Below are positions 52,188 through 60,876 of a stretch of 64,000 nucleotides of DNA, one piece after another. Origin of the DNA: Litorivivens sp041624475 (GTDB lineage: Bacteria; Pseudomonadota; Gammaproteobacteria; Pseudomonadales; Spongiibacteraceae); contig NZ_JBFJUX010000007.1 in NCBI RefSeq assembly GCF_041624475.1, forward strand, positions 101,700 through 165,699. Direction: 5' to 3'. The notes under the pieces were generated by a model. That model was not told the origin of the DNA. It did not search any database and worked only from the letters and a program-made list of their open reading frames with translations. Made by a program: the position numbers and the translations under genes. The stretch's first letter is position 1. Each line of letters starts with the position of its first letter.

Positions 52188-53666
52188 ATGCTGAGCTATT
52201 CCTATGCGCGCAAAAATCAGGTCCTGCTGGAAGGCGAGGGCGAGAGCTGTACGCTGCTGATATGTGACAACACCCCGCCGGAAGCCTTGACCGAAGTGCG
52301 TCGAGCGCTGGGTAGAGGTGTTGCGACCGAGCGCTGTGAAGCGGCGATTCTTGCTGAAAAAATCAACGCTGAATATCAGCAACAATCCGGCGCGGCGGGT
52401 ATGGAAGCCATTGGTGATATCAGCAACGAAGTGGATCTGGATAAGCTTATTGAGGACATTCCGGAGTCGCAGGATCTGCTCGAATCCCAGGACGACGCCC
52501 CGGTTATTCGCCTGATCAACGCCCTGTTTGCCGAAGCCCTCAAGCTGGGGGCTTCGGATATTCATATCGAAACCTACGAAAAAATGATGTCGGTGCGCCT
52601 GCGGGTAGACGGCATTCTGCAGGAAGTACTCAGTCCAAATCGCCGTCTGGCACCGCTGCTGGTGTCGCGTATCAAGGTCATGGCAAAGCTCGATATCGCC
52701 GAGAAGCGCGTGCCGCAGGATGGCCGCGTGAGCCTGAAAATTGCCGGCCGTTCGGTGGATGTGCGGATCTCAACCATTCCCTCCAGTTATGGCGAGCGGG
52801 TGGTTATGCGGCTGCTCGACAAACAGGCGGCTCGTATTGATTTGACCCACCTGGGAATGCCTGCCGGTACCCTGGAGCGCTTTACCCAGCTGCTGAAAAA
52901 CCCCAATGGCATCATTCTGGTTACCGGTCCGACCGGTTCGGGCAAGACCACCACCCTGTATGCCGGGCTGACGCTGTTGAACGATCGCATCCGCAATATT
53001 CTGACGGTGGAAGACCCGATCGAGTACGCCGTCGACGGGATTGGTCAGACCCAGGTCAATACCAAGGTCGGCATGACCTTCGCCCGCGGCTTGCGCGCGA
53101 TACTGCGCCAGGATCCGGATGTGGTGATGGTCGGTGAGATTCGCGACGGCGAGACGGCTGAAATTGCCGTGCAGGCGAGTTTGACCGGTCACCTGGTGCT
53201 CTCGACGCTGCACACCAACAATGCCGTTGGCGCGATCACTCGACTGGTCGATATCGGCATCGAACCCTATCTTATTTCTTCGAGCCTGAAAGGCATTCTG
53301 GCCCAGCGTCTGGTGCGCAAGCTCTGCACGGACTGCCGTGAACCGCACCCGATGGACGAGGCGGAAGCCGCCCTGCTGGGTGATCGCAATCTTGCTGGCA
53401 ATACGGCTTATCTCGCTAAGGGTTGTGAGTCCTGCCATCAAACCGGCTATCGCGGTCGCAGTGGTATCTACGAGCTACTGACAGTCGATCGCAAGGTCAG
53501 CGAGCTGATTCACAACGGCGCTGGCGAACAGGCCATCGTAGATGCGGCGCGCGGCCATATGACCCGGCTGTTGAACGAAGGTCGGCGGCTGGTGCTGGAA
53601 GGTACGACCAGCATTGATGAAGTGCTGCGCAGTGTGCGCGAGGACTCTGACGATGCCAGCTTATGA
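52188..53666 (+). CDS. gspE: Type II secretion ATPase GspE
   Basis: The cytoplasmic ATPase that powers pseudopilus assembly, 492 residues. Walker A is GPTGSGKTT (247-255), the aspartate box LTVEDPIEYA follows, and the zinc motif has CTDC and CESC about 40 residues apart in the C-terminal part (RKLCTDCREPHPM, GCESCHQTGYRGRSG). The N-terminal domain binds GspL. It overlaps gspF by 14 bases. Confidence 0.97.
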   Translation: MLSYSYARKNQVLLEGEGESCTLLICDNTPPEALTEVRRALGRGVATERCEAAILAEKINAEYQQQSGAAGMEAIGDISNEVDLDKLIEDIPESQDLLESQDDAPVIRLINALFAEALKLGASDIHIETYEKMMSVRLRVDGILQEVLSPNRRLAPLLVSRIKVMAKLDIAEKRVPQDGRVSLKIAGRSVDVRISTIPSSYGERVVMRLLDKQAARIDLTHLGMPAGTLERFTQLLKNPNGIILVTGPTGSGKTTTLYAGLTLLNDRIRNILTVEDPIEYAVDGIGQTQVNTKVGMTFARGLRAILRQDPDVVMVGEIRDGETAEIAVQASLTGHLVLSTLHTNNAVGAITRLVDIGIEPYLISSSLKGILAQRLVRKLCTDCREPHPMDEAEAALLGDRNLAGNTAYLAKGCESCHQTGYRGRSGIYELLTVDRKVSELIHNGAGEQAIVDAARGHMTRLLNEGRRLVLEGTTSIDEVLRSVREDSDDASL

Positions 53667-54870
53667 TTATGTGGCACTGGATGCCACCGGCAAACGCCAG
53701 CGCGGCATCCTCGAAGCCGACTCCGATCGATTGGCACGGGCTCAGCTGCGCGAAAAGCAGCTGATACCGGTTGAAGTCAGCGAATCCCGCAAAAAACAAT
53801 CCGGCAGCGGTGGTGGTTTTGCGTTCTTGCAGAGCGTCAGCGTCAACGACCTGTCGCTGTTTACCCGGCATCTTTCTACTCTGGTGCAGTCGGGTATTCC
53901 GCTAGAGGAAGCCCTGCACGCCACCGCGCGGCAGACCCGGCATCGGCGTTTGCAATCGGTGGTCATGAGCCTGCGCTCGCGGGTATTGGAAGGGCATAGT
54001 CTGGCCGACGGCCTGCGCGATTTTCCGCGGGTTTTCTCGCCGGTTTTCCGCTCATTGGTGGCGTCAGGGGAACAGTCCGGTGATCTGGGGCAGGTGCTTG
54101 AGCAATTGGCCGATTACACGGAAAACGCTCAGAAGCTCCGCTCAACCGTCACCCAGGCGATGGTCTACCCGATTGCGTTGACGGTGGTGGCCGTGTTGGT
54201 TATCGGGGTGTTGATGGTTTACGTGGTGCCCAAAGTCGTGGCCCAGTTTGATCACTATGGTCAGACGCTGCCGCTGTTGACCCGGGTGTTGATCACGATC
54301 AGCGAAGGTATGGCCAGTTACTGGGTGCATGCGCTTGTGTTGCTCGCTTTACTGTTTCTGGCCGGGCGCTGGTGGCTGAAGGATACAGACCGTCGCAAAC
54401 GGGTGCACCGGAGGCTGTTGCGCGTTCCGCTGGTTGGCGACGTCTTGCTGTCGGTGGATTCGGCCCGCATGCTGCACACGCTGGCCATTTTGCTGGCCAG
54501 CGGTGTGTCATTGATAGAGGCCATCAAGGTGGGGCTCGGCACGCTGAATAATCTCCATCTGCAGGAGGGCATGGCGCAGGTCGCCAACGATGTCCGCGAG
54601 GGCAAGAGCTTCAGCTTTGCCCTGCAGCAGATGGACGAATTACCGCCGATGGCGGTGTATATGATTACCAGCGGTGAGCAGAGTGGTGAGCTGGATACCA
54701 TGGTGCGCCGCTCGGCGGACAATCTCGCGCGGGAAGTTGAAGCGCGCGTCAGCATCATGACCAGCCTGCTGGAGCCGCTGCTGATCGTCGGAATGGGGCT
54801 GGTGGTGGTGACCATTGTACTGGCGATACTGCTGCCCATTCTGCAATTGAACAATCTTTCCGGTTTTTAG
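53653..54870 (+). CDS. gspF: Type II secretion platform protein GspF
   Basis: Polytopic inner-membrane platform protein of about 405 residues. It starts MPAYDYVALDATGKRQRG, the conserved GspF N-terminus, at 53653; the frame extends to 53614 but inside gspE. Two GspF domains are seen (SLFTRHLSTLVQSGIPLEEA and ARMLHTLAILLASGVSLIEA), each followed by membrane segments. It couples the ATPase to pseudopilin polymerisation. Confidence 0.96.
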   Translation: MPAYDYVALDATGKRQRGILEADSDRLARAQLREKQLIPVEVSESRKKQSGSGGGFAFLQSVSVNDLSLFTRHLSTLVQSGIPLEEALHATARQTRHRRLQSVVMSLRSRVLEGHSLADGLRDFPRVFSPVFRSLVASGEQSGDLGQVLEQLADYTENAQKLRSTVTQAMVYPIALTVVAVLVIGVLMVYVVPKVVAQFDHYGQTLPLLTRVLITISEGMASYWVHALVLLALLFLAGRWWLKDTDRRKRVHRRLLRVPLVGDVLLSVDSARMLHTLAILLASGVSLIEAIKVGLGTLNNLHLQEGMAQVANDVREGKSFSFALQQMDELPPMAVYMITSGEQSGELDTMVRRSADNLAREVEARVSIMTSLLEPLLIVGMGLVVVTIVLAILLPILQLNNLSGF

Positions 54871-54888
54871 TAACGGAGCATTAAAGAG

Positions 54889-55326
54889 GTGAGTGTGAAT
54901 ACAGTCAGACTGCAACGCGCCGCAGGTTTTACCCTGCTGGAAATCATGGTCGTTATCGTTATTCTCGGGCTGCTGGTGTCCATCGTAGCGCCTAACGTAC
55001 TGCAGAATCAGGACCGTGCCATGGTGGAAAAAGCCCGCGCCGATATCGCGATGCTGGAGCAGGCGCTGGATATGTACAAGCTGGACAACCACAGCTATCC
55101 CACCACGGATCAGGGGCTGGACGCGCTGGTCAACAAGCCGACCTCCTCACCGGAGCCGCGTAACTACCGCAGCGACGGTTATATCAAGCGGCTGCCACAG
55201 GACCCCTGGGGCAATCAGTACCAGTACCTGCAACCGGGTGAACACGGCCCCTTCGATCTTTATTCCACTGGCGCCGATGGCGATGAAGGTGGAGAAGGTC
55301 TGGCCAGTGATATCGGCAACTGGTAA
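54889..55326 (+). CDS. gspG: Major pseudopilin GspG
   Basis: Major pseudopilin, 145 residues. The prepilin peptidase site is AAG/FTLLEIMVVIVILGLLVSI, with F and E5 as usual. The C-terminal part has the calcium-loop-type DPWGNQYQYLQPGEHGPFDL and SDIGNW end. The start is GTG at 54889 (AGAGG upstream). It overlaps gspH by 20 bases. Confidence 0.96.
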   Translation: MSVNTVRLQRAAGFTLLEIMVVIVILGLLVSIVAPNVLQNQDRAMVEKARADIAMLEQALDMYKLDNHSYPTTDQGLDALVNKPTSSPEPRNYRSDGYIKRLPQDPWGNQYQYLQPGEHGPFDLYSTGADGDEGGEGLASDIGNW

Positions 55327-55822
55327 TCGCGCAGCACAGATTCCAAGCCGCCAGCGGGGCCTTACCCTGCTGGAAATCCTGCTGGTGGTGCTGATTATCG
55401 GCCTGATGAGCACGGTTGCGGTACTGACGCTGCCCTCCGACAACGGTCAGCGTGACGTGCGCACCATGGCTGAACGCATGGTCGCCCTGTTTCGCTACGC
55501 CCGCCAGGAAGCGGTGTTCAGTGGGCTTACCCACGGCATCGTCTGGCGAGAGGGGCGTCCGGAACTGCTGCGTCGCAGCGAGGACGGTTGGGATGTGGTG
55601 GCCGACAAGCGTCTTAAATCCCTGCAGGAGCGCGCTGTCGATTTCCCCATGTTTCTGGAAACCGAATCCCGGCGGCTGGATCTTACTCAGGATTACGAAG
55701 CCCCCCAGATTCTGTTTACCAACGACGGCCAGGTATCGCCTTTCCAGCTGGTGATTACTCACCGCAACCGCACCGCCGAGTTTCAGTTCACTGACAGTCT
55801 GACGCTGGAGCCGCAGTCATGA
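55307..55822 (+). CDS. gspH: Minor pseudopilin GspH
   Basis: Minor pseudopilin, about 171 residues. The processing site is RQRG/LTLLEILLVVLIIGLM, with Leu rather than Phe at +1. I chose GTG at 55307, inside the gspG end, because GGAGAAGG lies about eight bases upstream and it gives a short basic leader; in-frame ATGs further up (55277, 55283) would give longer leaders. The C-terminal domain (FTNDGQVSPFQLVIT) is the usual GspH sandwich. Confidence 0.9.
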   Translation: MISATGNRAAQIPSRQRGLTLLEILLVVLIIGLMSTVAVLTLPSDNGQRDVRTMAERMVALFRYARQEAVFSGLTHGIVWREGRPELLRRSEDGWDVVADKRLKSLQERAVDFPMFLETESRRLDLTQDYEAPQILFTNDGQVSPFQLVITHRNRTAEFQFTDSLTLEPQS

Positions 55823-56175
55823 AGCAGCGCGGCTTTACTCTGCTGGAAATCATGGTGGCCCTGCTGTTGTTTGCCGTCGGCGCCGTGTCTCTGGCCAAAG
55901 TTATTGGTGGCAGTGCCATGCATGTGGACGAACTGGCACGGCGTCAGTTTGCGATGCTGCTGGCGCATAACCAGATGGCTATGGCGCAACTGGAAGGTCG
56001 CGTTGCCAATGACAATGGCAAGGCGGTGCAGGGTCCCTATCAGTATTACTGGGAATTACAGGTATCCAAAACCGATACCGACGCGATACTGCGCCTTGAT
56101 CTGGATGTTCGAGATGATCCGGCGGAGCCACCGCTGGCAAGCCTGAGCGCCTTTGCCGGGAAGCCCGGGCTATGA
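55819..56175 (+). CDS. gspI: Minor pseudopilin GspI
   Basis: A 118-residue minor pseudopilin. Leader MKQRG precedes FTLLEIMVALLLFAVGAVSLAK. It forms the pseudopilus tip with GspJ and GspK. It overlaps gspH by 4 bases and gspJ by 4, as is typical of this operon. Confidence 0.95.
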   Translation: MKQRGFTLLEIMVALLLFAVGAVSLAKVIGGSAMHVDELARRQFAMLLAHNQMAMAQLEGRVANDNGKAVQGPYQYYWELQVSKTDTDAILRLDLDVRDDPAEPPLASLSAFAGKPGL

Positions 56176-56813
56176 GGGGGGTGGGCAAGCGCAGCGCGGG
56201 CCTGACACTGATCGAGCTGCTGATCGCCATCGCGATTCTGGCGGTGCTGGCAGTACTGGCCAGTACCTTGCTCGGTACCTCGCTGGAGAACCAGAAGCAC
56301 CTGCGTATCAGTAGCGCCAATCTGGAAGAACTCGGTCTGTCGCTGACGCTGGTGCGCCGCGATCTGGAGCAGACTTTGAACCGCACGGGGCGGGATCTCT
56401 ATGGCGAGCGGCAGTCAGCGCCGATTCAAAGTTTTGCCGAAGGCGAGCAGTTTCTGCTGGAGTTCGCCCGCGATGGCCGCCGTCAGCTGCCCGGCGAAAC
56501 GCTGAGCAGTTCGCTAGAGCGGGTGCGCTATGCCCTGGAAGATGGCGAGCTGATCCGCTACAGCGCGGCGGTGCCGGATCCAATCAACGCTACGCGCTGG
56601 CGTAAGCAGCGCCTGGCCGACGATATTGTCGACGCCAGTTTTGGCTTTTTCAGCGGCGAAAAGTGGGAGCGACAGTGGCCCCCCGAGCAGGTAAGTGCTA
56701 CGGGCGACTCGCTGGCATTGCCGCTGGCCGTATCCCTGCGCCTGGAAACCCGGCGCTGGGGCGTGATCGAACTGATTGCCCTGTTGCCCGGAGTCAAAGA
56801 TGAAGCAGGCTGA
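56172..56813 (+). CDS. gspJ: Minor pseudopilin GspJ
   Basis: A 213-residue minor pseudopilin. Processing site is GKRSAG/LTLIELLIAIAILAVLAVL, again with Leu at +1. The body has LTLVRRDLEQTLNRTGRD and ELIRYSAAVPDP. It overlaps gspK by 14 bases and works in the tip complex. Confidence 0.94.
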   Translation: MRGVGKRSAGLTLIELLIAIAILAVLAVLASTLLGTSLENQKHLRISSANLEELGLSLTLVRRDLEQTLNRTGRDLYGERQSAPIQSFAEGEQFLLEFARDGRRQLPGETLSSSLERVRYALEDGELIRYSAAVPDPINATRWRKQRLADDIVDASFGFFSGEKWERQWPPEQVSATGDSLALPLAVSLRLETRRWGVIELIALLPGVKDEAG

Positions 56814-57774
56814 GCGGGGTGCGGCTATGATCTTTGTGCTGCTGGTGGTGGCGACTTTGTCGATTGTCGCGGTGCAGATTACCGAGCAGTTGCGTTTCAA
56901 TGTTAAGCGGCTGGATAACCAGCGTCAGAATACCCAAGCCTACTGGTATAGCCTCGGCGGCGAACAGCTGGCGCGCACACTACTGGAACAGATAGAGGCG
57001 GACAAGCCGGTTCACAGGGGGCAGCCTTGGGCCACCGAAGATGCGGTGTTTCCAATTGACGGCGGTATGCTGCAGGGCCGGATTCGCGATGCCCAGGCCT
57101 GCCTGAATGTGAACAATCTGTTGGTGTCACGTACGCCAGGCGAAGCGGAACCGGCGCCGACAGCCAGCCAAAAGCAGTTTGTCGCCTTGTTGGGCCTGTT
57201 GGGTTTTGAGCAGGCGCGGGCTGAATTACTGCGCGAGCGGATTCAGGACTGGATCGACGCAGACTTCCAGCCCAATGGCCTTAACGGGGCTGAAGATCTG
57301 GTGTACAGCGATCGTGAGCAGCCACTGCAAAGCGCCAACCAATTGATGGTCAGCCTGACGGAGTTGAATCTGATGGCGGAACTGAGTGTTCAGGAACAGG
57401 CGCTGCTGGAGGAAATGCTTTGCGTCTTGCCGGTCAGTGACTCTGCCGTCAATGTGAATACCCTCAGTCCCGATCAGGCTCCCTTGCTGGTAGCGCTGCT
57501 GAATGCGGCCATTTCACAGGAAGATGCGCGAGCCCTCTTGCAGCAGCGACCGGAGAACGGCTGGGAAAGTGTCGACCAGTTGTTGGCTGATCCGCTGCTG
57601 GCGGGCAAGGAAATACCTGAAGACTACCGCGCGACCCTGGCTGTTCAGTCTGCCTTCTTTCGTGCCACAATTAACGTTTTATACTTCGATACGCGGTTTA
57701 ATCTGCAATCCCTGATGAAACTGGATAACAACAAAGCCAGCCTTGTAGCGCGGCGTTATGGAGAACTGTTTTGA
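56800..57774 (+). CDS. gspK: Minor pseudopilin GspK
   Basis: The large tip pseudopilin, about 324 residues. It starts MKQAERGAAMIFVLLVVATLSIVA; the +5 glutamate is absent as in other GspK proteins. The body contains FQPNGLNGAEDLVYSDREQP and VNVNTLSPDQAPLLVALLNA, the GspK helical domain. The start at 56800 lies inside gspJ; a longer frame exists but gives no leader. Confidence 0.94.
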   Translation: MKQAERGAAMIFVLLVVATLSIVAVQITEQLRFNVKRLDNQRQNTQAYWYSLGGEQLARTLLEQIEADKPVHRGQPWATEDAVFPIDGGMLQGRIRDAQACLNVNNLLVSRTPGEAEPAPTASQKQFVALLGLLGFEQARAELLRERIQDWIDADFQPNGLNGAEDLVYSDREQPLQSANQLMVSLTELNLMAELSVQEQALLEEMLCVLPVSDSAVNVNTLSPDQAPLLVALLNAAISQEDARALLQQRPENGWESVDQLLADPLLAGKEIPEDYRATLAVQSAFFRATINVLYFDTRFNLQSLMKLDNNKASLVARRYGELF

Positions 57775-58904
57775 GCGCCGTACTGTTACTGGCCCTGCGC
57801 GCAGAGGATGCGGGTGAATGGCTGTTGTGGGAAGAGGGGCGTGTGCTTGAGCACGGCCAGCTTCAGGCAGACCTTGAACAGCTCAAGCATCTGAGCCGGC
57901 AAACGCCGGTAACCGTGCTGGTGCCGGGCGAGGAGGTTGTCCAGTTTTCGGTTACCCTGCCGGTTGCCGGCGCGGCTGCTGTTTCCGCCTTACCCTATCA
58001 GATTGAAGACCGCCTTAGCTGCGAGCTTGAGGCGGTGCACTATGCCCACGAGCGCATTCGGGCCAATACACCCTGCCGGGTGTGGGTGGTTGAGCGCGGG
58101 CGAATGTCCCGCTGGCACCAGTTTCTGCAGCAATCGGGAATGCGCATTCGCCGGGTGATGCCGGATTACGCTCTGCTGCGCAGCGGTGTGATTGTTAAGG
58201 CGGCCGATCGCGTTATTGCAAAATTGCCGGATGCTGCCGCTTCACTGGAAAGCGCGCTGGCCGAGGACTGGCTGGCACTGCAATCGCTGGACGAAGCTTC
58301 ACTCACGCAGGTAACGGTGGATGGCAGTGAAGGTGTGCTGCTGCAAGCACTGGCTCAGCACAGTGAAAATGACGAGGTAAATCTCTGTCAGGGGCGCTTT
58401 GCGCTGCACGATCCGGTCAAAGACGCGCTGGCAATGGTACGTTGGCCGGCGATCGCGGCCGGGCTGATCCTTGTTCTGCACTGGACTTTGCTGGCCTTGA
58501 GTGCCTTGCAGATCGGTGCGCAGGCGGACCAGTACGATCAGGCCGCCGAAGAGCTTTATCGCAAAACCTTTCCCGATGCGCGCCGAGTGGTAAATGCGCG
58601 CAGCCAGATGAAAAGCCAGCTCAATGCCCTCGAAGGTCAGCAGGGCGAAGGCGGGCTGCTGCCATTGTTGGCGCCGGTTGCGACGGCCTTCAGTGGCCAG
58701 TCCGATATACAGGTCAGTCAATTGCTGTATCAGGCCGCGGGCACCAGTTTGCGGCTGACCGTTGATGCGGCCAACTACGGCGCAATCGACAGTTTCAGCA
58801 ATGCCTTGCAGGGGCAGGGCCTGTCGGTCAGTCGAGGCACCTTTCGCCAGAATGGCGAGCGGGTTGCGGGCCAATTAAGCCTGACCCGGGAGGGTGGATC
58901 ATGA
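57771..58904 (+). CDS. gspL: Type II secretion protein GspL
   Basis: A 377-residue inner-membrane protein with a cytoplasmic actin-like domain that binds GspE, one membrane helix near residues 225-243 (PAIAAGLILVLHWTLLALSA) and a periplasmic ferredoxin-like domain. The start is TTG at 57771, overlapping the gspK stop as TTGA. TTG starts are uncommon and imply modest translation, probably coupled to gspK. Confidence 0.9.
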   Translation: MSAVLLLALRAEDAGEWLLWEEGRVLEHGQLQADLEQLKHLSRQTPVTVLVPGEEVVQFSVTLPVAGAAAVSALPYQIEDRLSCELEAVHYAHERIRANTPCRVWVVERGRMSRWHQFLQQSGMRIRRVMPDYALLRSGVIVKAADRVIAKLPDAAASLESALAEDWLALQSLDEASLTQVTVDGSEGVLLQALAQHSENDEVNLCQGRFALHDPVKDALAMVRWPAIAAGLILVLHWTLLALSALQIGAQADQYDQAAEELYRKTFPDARRVVNARSQMKSQLNALEGQQGEGGLLPLLAPVATAFSGQSDIQVSQLLYQAAGTSLRLTVDAANYGAIDSFSNALQGQGLSVSRGTFRQNGERVAGQLSLTREGGS

Positions 58905-59392
58905 ACTGGCGTGAGATTGACTGGCGCATGACCCAGCGCACCCCGCGAGAGCGCCAAATCGTCTACGGGGCGCTGGTGATTGGCATACCCCTGCTGATCT
59001 GGGCTCTGATTTGGGAGCCTTTGCTGGACTGGCGCGCGAGTGAGCAGCAGCGTCTAACTGCTCGACAGAATACGCTGGAGTGGATGCAGGGCGCCGCCGC
59101 AAAAATTGAGCTTTACCGTCGTTCCGGTCGCAATTCGGGTGTGCAGGTGGCGGGCTCGCCTGAGCAGAAAATCACCCGCACCGCAGCGAGCCTGGGACTC
59201 GCGCTGTCGCGGATTGAGCCCGGCGGCGAGCAGCGCTTTAACGTCTTTTTTGCCGATGCCAATTACCAGAACCTGCTGCGCTATCTGCACCAGATGCAGG
59301 AGCAGGGCCTTGTTATTGAATCGCTGACCATGGGGCAACTGCCCCAGCCGGGACAGGTGTCGGTGCGCATGACACTGGGAGCATCACTGTGA
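58901..59392 (+). CDS. gspM: Type II secretion protein GspM
   Basis: A 163-residue bitopic protein. A membrane segment (VYGALVIGIPLLIWALIWEP) follows a short cytoplasmic tail with TPRERQIV; the periplasmic part (LGLALSRIEPGGEQRFNVFF) is ferredoxin-like and pairs with GspL. It overlaps both neighbours by 4 bases. Confidence 0.92.
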   Translation: MNWREIDWRMTQRTPRERQIVYGALVIGIPLLIWALIWEPLLDWRASEQQRLTARQNTLEWMQGAAAKIELYRRSGRNSGVQVAGSPEQKITRTAASLGLALSRIEPGGEQRFNVFFADANYQNLLRYLHQMQEQGLVIESLTMGQLPQPGQVSVRMTLGASL

Positions 59393-60102
59393 CCGTCAAG
59401 CGCGCACTGCTGGCCTTTGGGCTCGCTTTCCTTATTGCTCTCCCCCTGACTTTCCCCGCCTCGCTAATCTCTCGGCTGGTGTCACTGCCCGAGGGAATCG
59501 CGCATGCTCCCCTATCGGGTTCGCTTTTCAATATTCACACGGACTGGGTGCAGGTCAACGGCATTCGCCTGAAAGGCGTATCGGCCAGGCCCTCGTTTGG
59601 TGGACTGTTTAGCGCTACCCCGTTGGCGTTGCAGGTTACAGCGCCTGTGGCCGCCGAAGGGCAGCTTGGCGGCAGCGGCAGTGCCTTGAAGCTGTCGGCG
59701 GTGGAGGCGCGCAGTCAGTTTGAAAACCTTCGCCCCTTGCTGGGCTTGCCGGGCTTGGGTATCGACGCGAGCATCGCTGTTGATATCGACACGGCCAAAC
59801 TTCTCGATGGGCGCTGCGCTGAACTCGACGGTGAACTTATTCTGTCCGAGCTGGAAGGCCAGGGCTTGCCTGAGCTCAGTGATATTCGCGCTACTCTTAG
59901 CTGTGATAAAGGCAGGGTGTTGATTTCTGTCGCGCCGGACAACACTCTCCGTCTGTCGGGCACGGCGACATTAACGCCGCAAGGCCGCGCCGATGTTGAT
60001 ATGACCGTCGAACCGCCTCCCGGCCCTTTATTTGAACTGTTTGTCGATTTTCTTGGGCAGCCGCGCGATGGCAAACGCTTCCAGATCCGCTTTCGCTCCT
60101 GA
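59389..60102 (+). CDS. gspN: Type II secretion protein GspN
   Basis: A 237-residue protein with one N-terminal membrane segment (LLAFGLAFLIALPLTFPASL) and a beta-rich periplasmic part ending FVDFLGQPRDGKRFQIRFRS. GspN is present only in some T2SS operons and its function is unsettled; here it is the last gene. GTG start overlaps gspM by 4 bases. rsmJ overlaps its 3' end. Confidence 0.88.
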   Translation: MTVKRALLAFGLAFLIALPLTFPASLISRLVSLPEGIAHAPLSGSLFNIHTDWVQVNGIRLKGVSARPSFGGLFSATPLALQVTAPVAAEGQLGGSGSALKLSAVEARSQFENLRPLLGLPGLGIDASIAVDIDTAKLLDGRCAELDGELILSELEGQGLPELSDIRATLSCDKGRVLISVAPDNTLRLSGTATLTPQGRADVDMTVEPPPGPLFELFVDFLGQPRDGKRFQIRFRS

Positions 60103-60853
60103 GGCGCTGATCTGTCACGGTGACCCGCCTGCTGAATGTCGGCAGGTCGTCGAGCGGCTCAAGCTTGATTTGCTGACTGACGACGATTCTCTTGCTGCAA
60201 ATACGCTGTCTCTCTACTGGCGGGATGGCGTACTGAGTCTGGGGCGGGCTGGCAGCCGTGAGCACCCGGTGGCAGTGGATTTTGTACGCGCACTTCAGCA
60301 GCGGCGGCAAGGCCCGGAGCTACTAGTGAAAGCGGTTACCGGCAATCTGTCAGTAAAACCCTCGGTGATTGATGCCACCGCCGGCCTTGGCCGCGACACG
60401 GCGATTCTGCTGTCGCGGGGTTTGGCGGTGACGATGGTGGAGGAGAATCCGGTGGTGTGTGCTTTGCTGGATAATGCGATGGACCGCCTTCGCGCCGAGC
60501 CCGGGCTGGCTGAGGTCGCGCAGCGACTTGGCCTGAGCCGTCTCAATGCCTGCGACTATCTGGCCGTGAATCGGGCCGATGTGGTCTACCTCGACCCGAT
60601 GTTTGCAGTGTCGGGCAAATCGGCATTGGCAAAAAAAGATATGCAGTTATTTCAGAGCCTGCTGGGGCATGGCAATGATGGCGAGGCCCTGCTGAATGCG
60701 GCCCTTGCCAGTGCCGATTTTCGGGTGGTGGTTAAACGGGGCACGAAAGCGCCTCCGCTGGCTGGCCGCGAGCCCGGCTTTGCCATCAAGGGCAAGGCGG
60801 TGCGCTTTGACGTTTACCCCTTGAAAAGCCTTAAGCAGCTGGTTAAGGCCTGA
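60068..60853 (+). CDS. rsmJ: 16S rRNA (guanine-1516-N2)-methyltransferase
   Basis: RsmJ/YhiQ methylates G1516 of 16S rRNA. SAM motif I is VIDATAGLGRDTAIL, and YLDPMF near the middle is the family catalytic motif (DPMF). The start at 60068 overlaps gspN by 35 bases; a longer frame to 60032 is gspN shadow. Expression may be coupled to the gsp operon. Confidence 0.95.
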   Translation: MANASRSAFAPEALICHGDPPAECRQVVERLKLDLLTDDDSLAANTLSLYWRDGVLSLGRAGSREHPVAVDFVRALQQRRQGPELLVKAVTGNLSVKPSVIDATAGLGRDTAILLSRGLAVTMVEENPVVCALLDNAMDRLRAEPGLAEVAQRLGLSRLNACDYLAVNRADVVYLDPMFAVSGKSALAKKDMQLFQSLLGHGNDGEALLNAALASADFRVVVKRGTKAPPLAGREPGFAIKGKAVRFDVYPLKSLKQLVKA

Positions 60854-60859
60854 TTGCCA

Positions 60860-60876
60860 CCCTTATATTTTAAGGG
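60860..60876. terminator. Small hairpin between rsmJ and dapE
   Basis: CCCTTA, five bases and TAAGGG lie between the convergent stops and include the dapE stop codon. It may slow transcription from either side. Confidence 0.35.
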
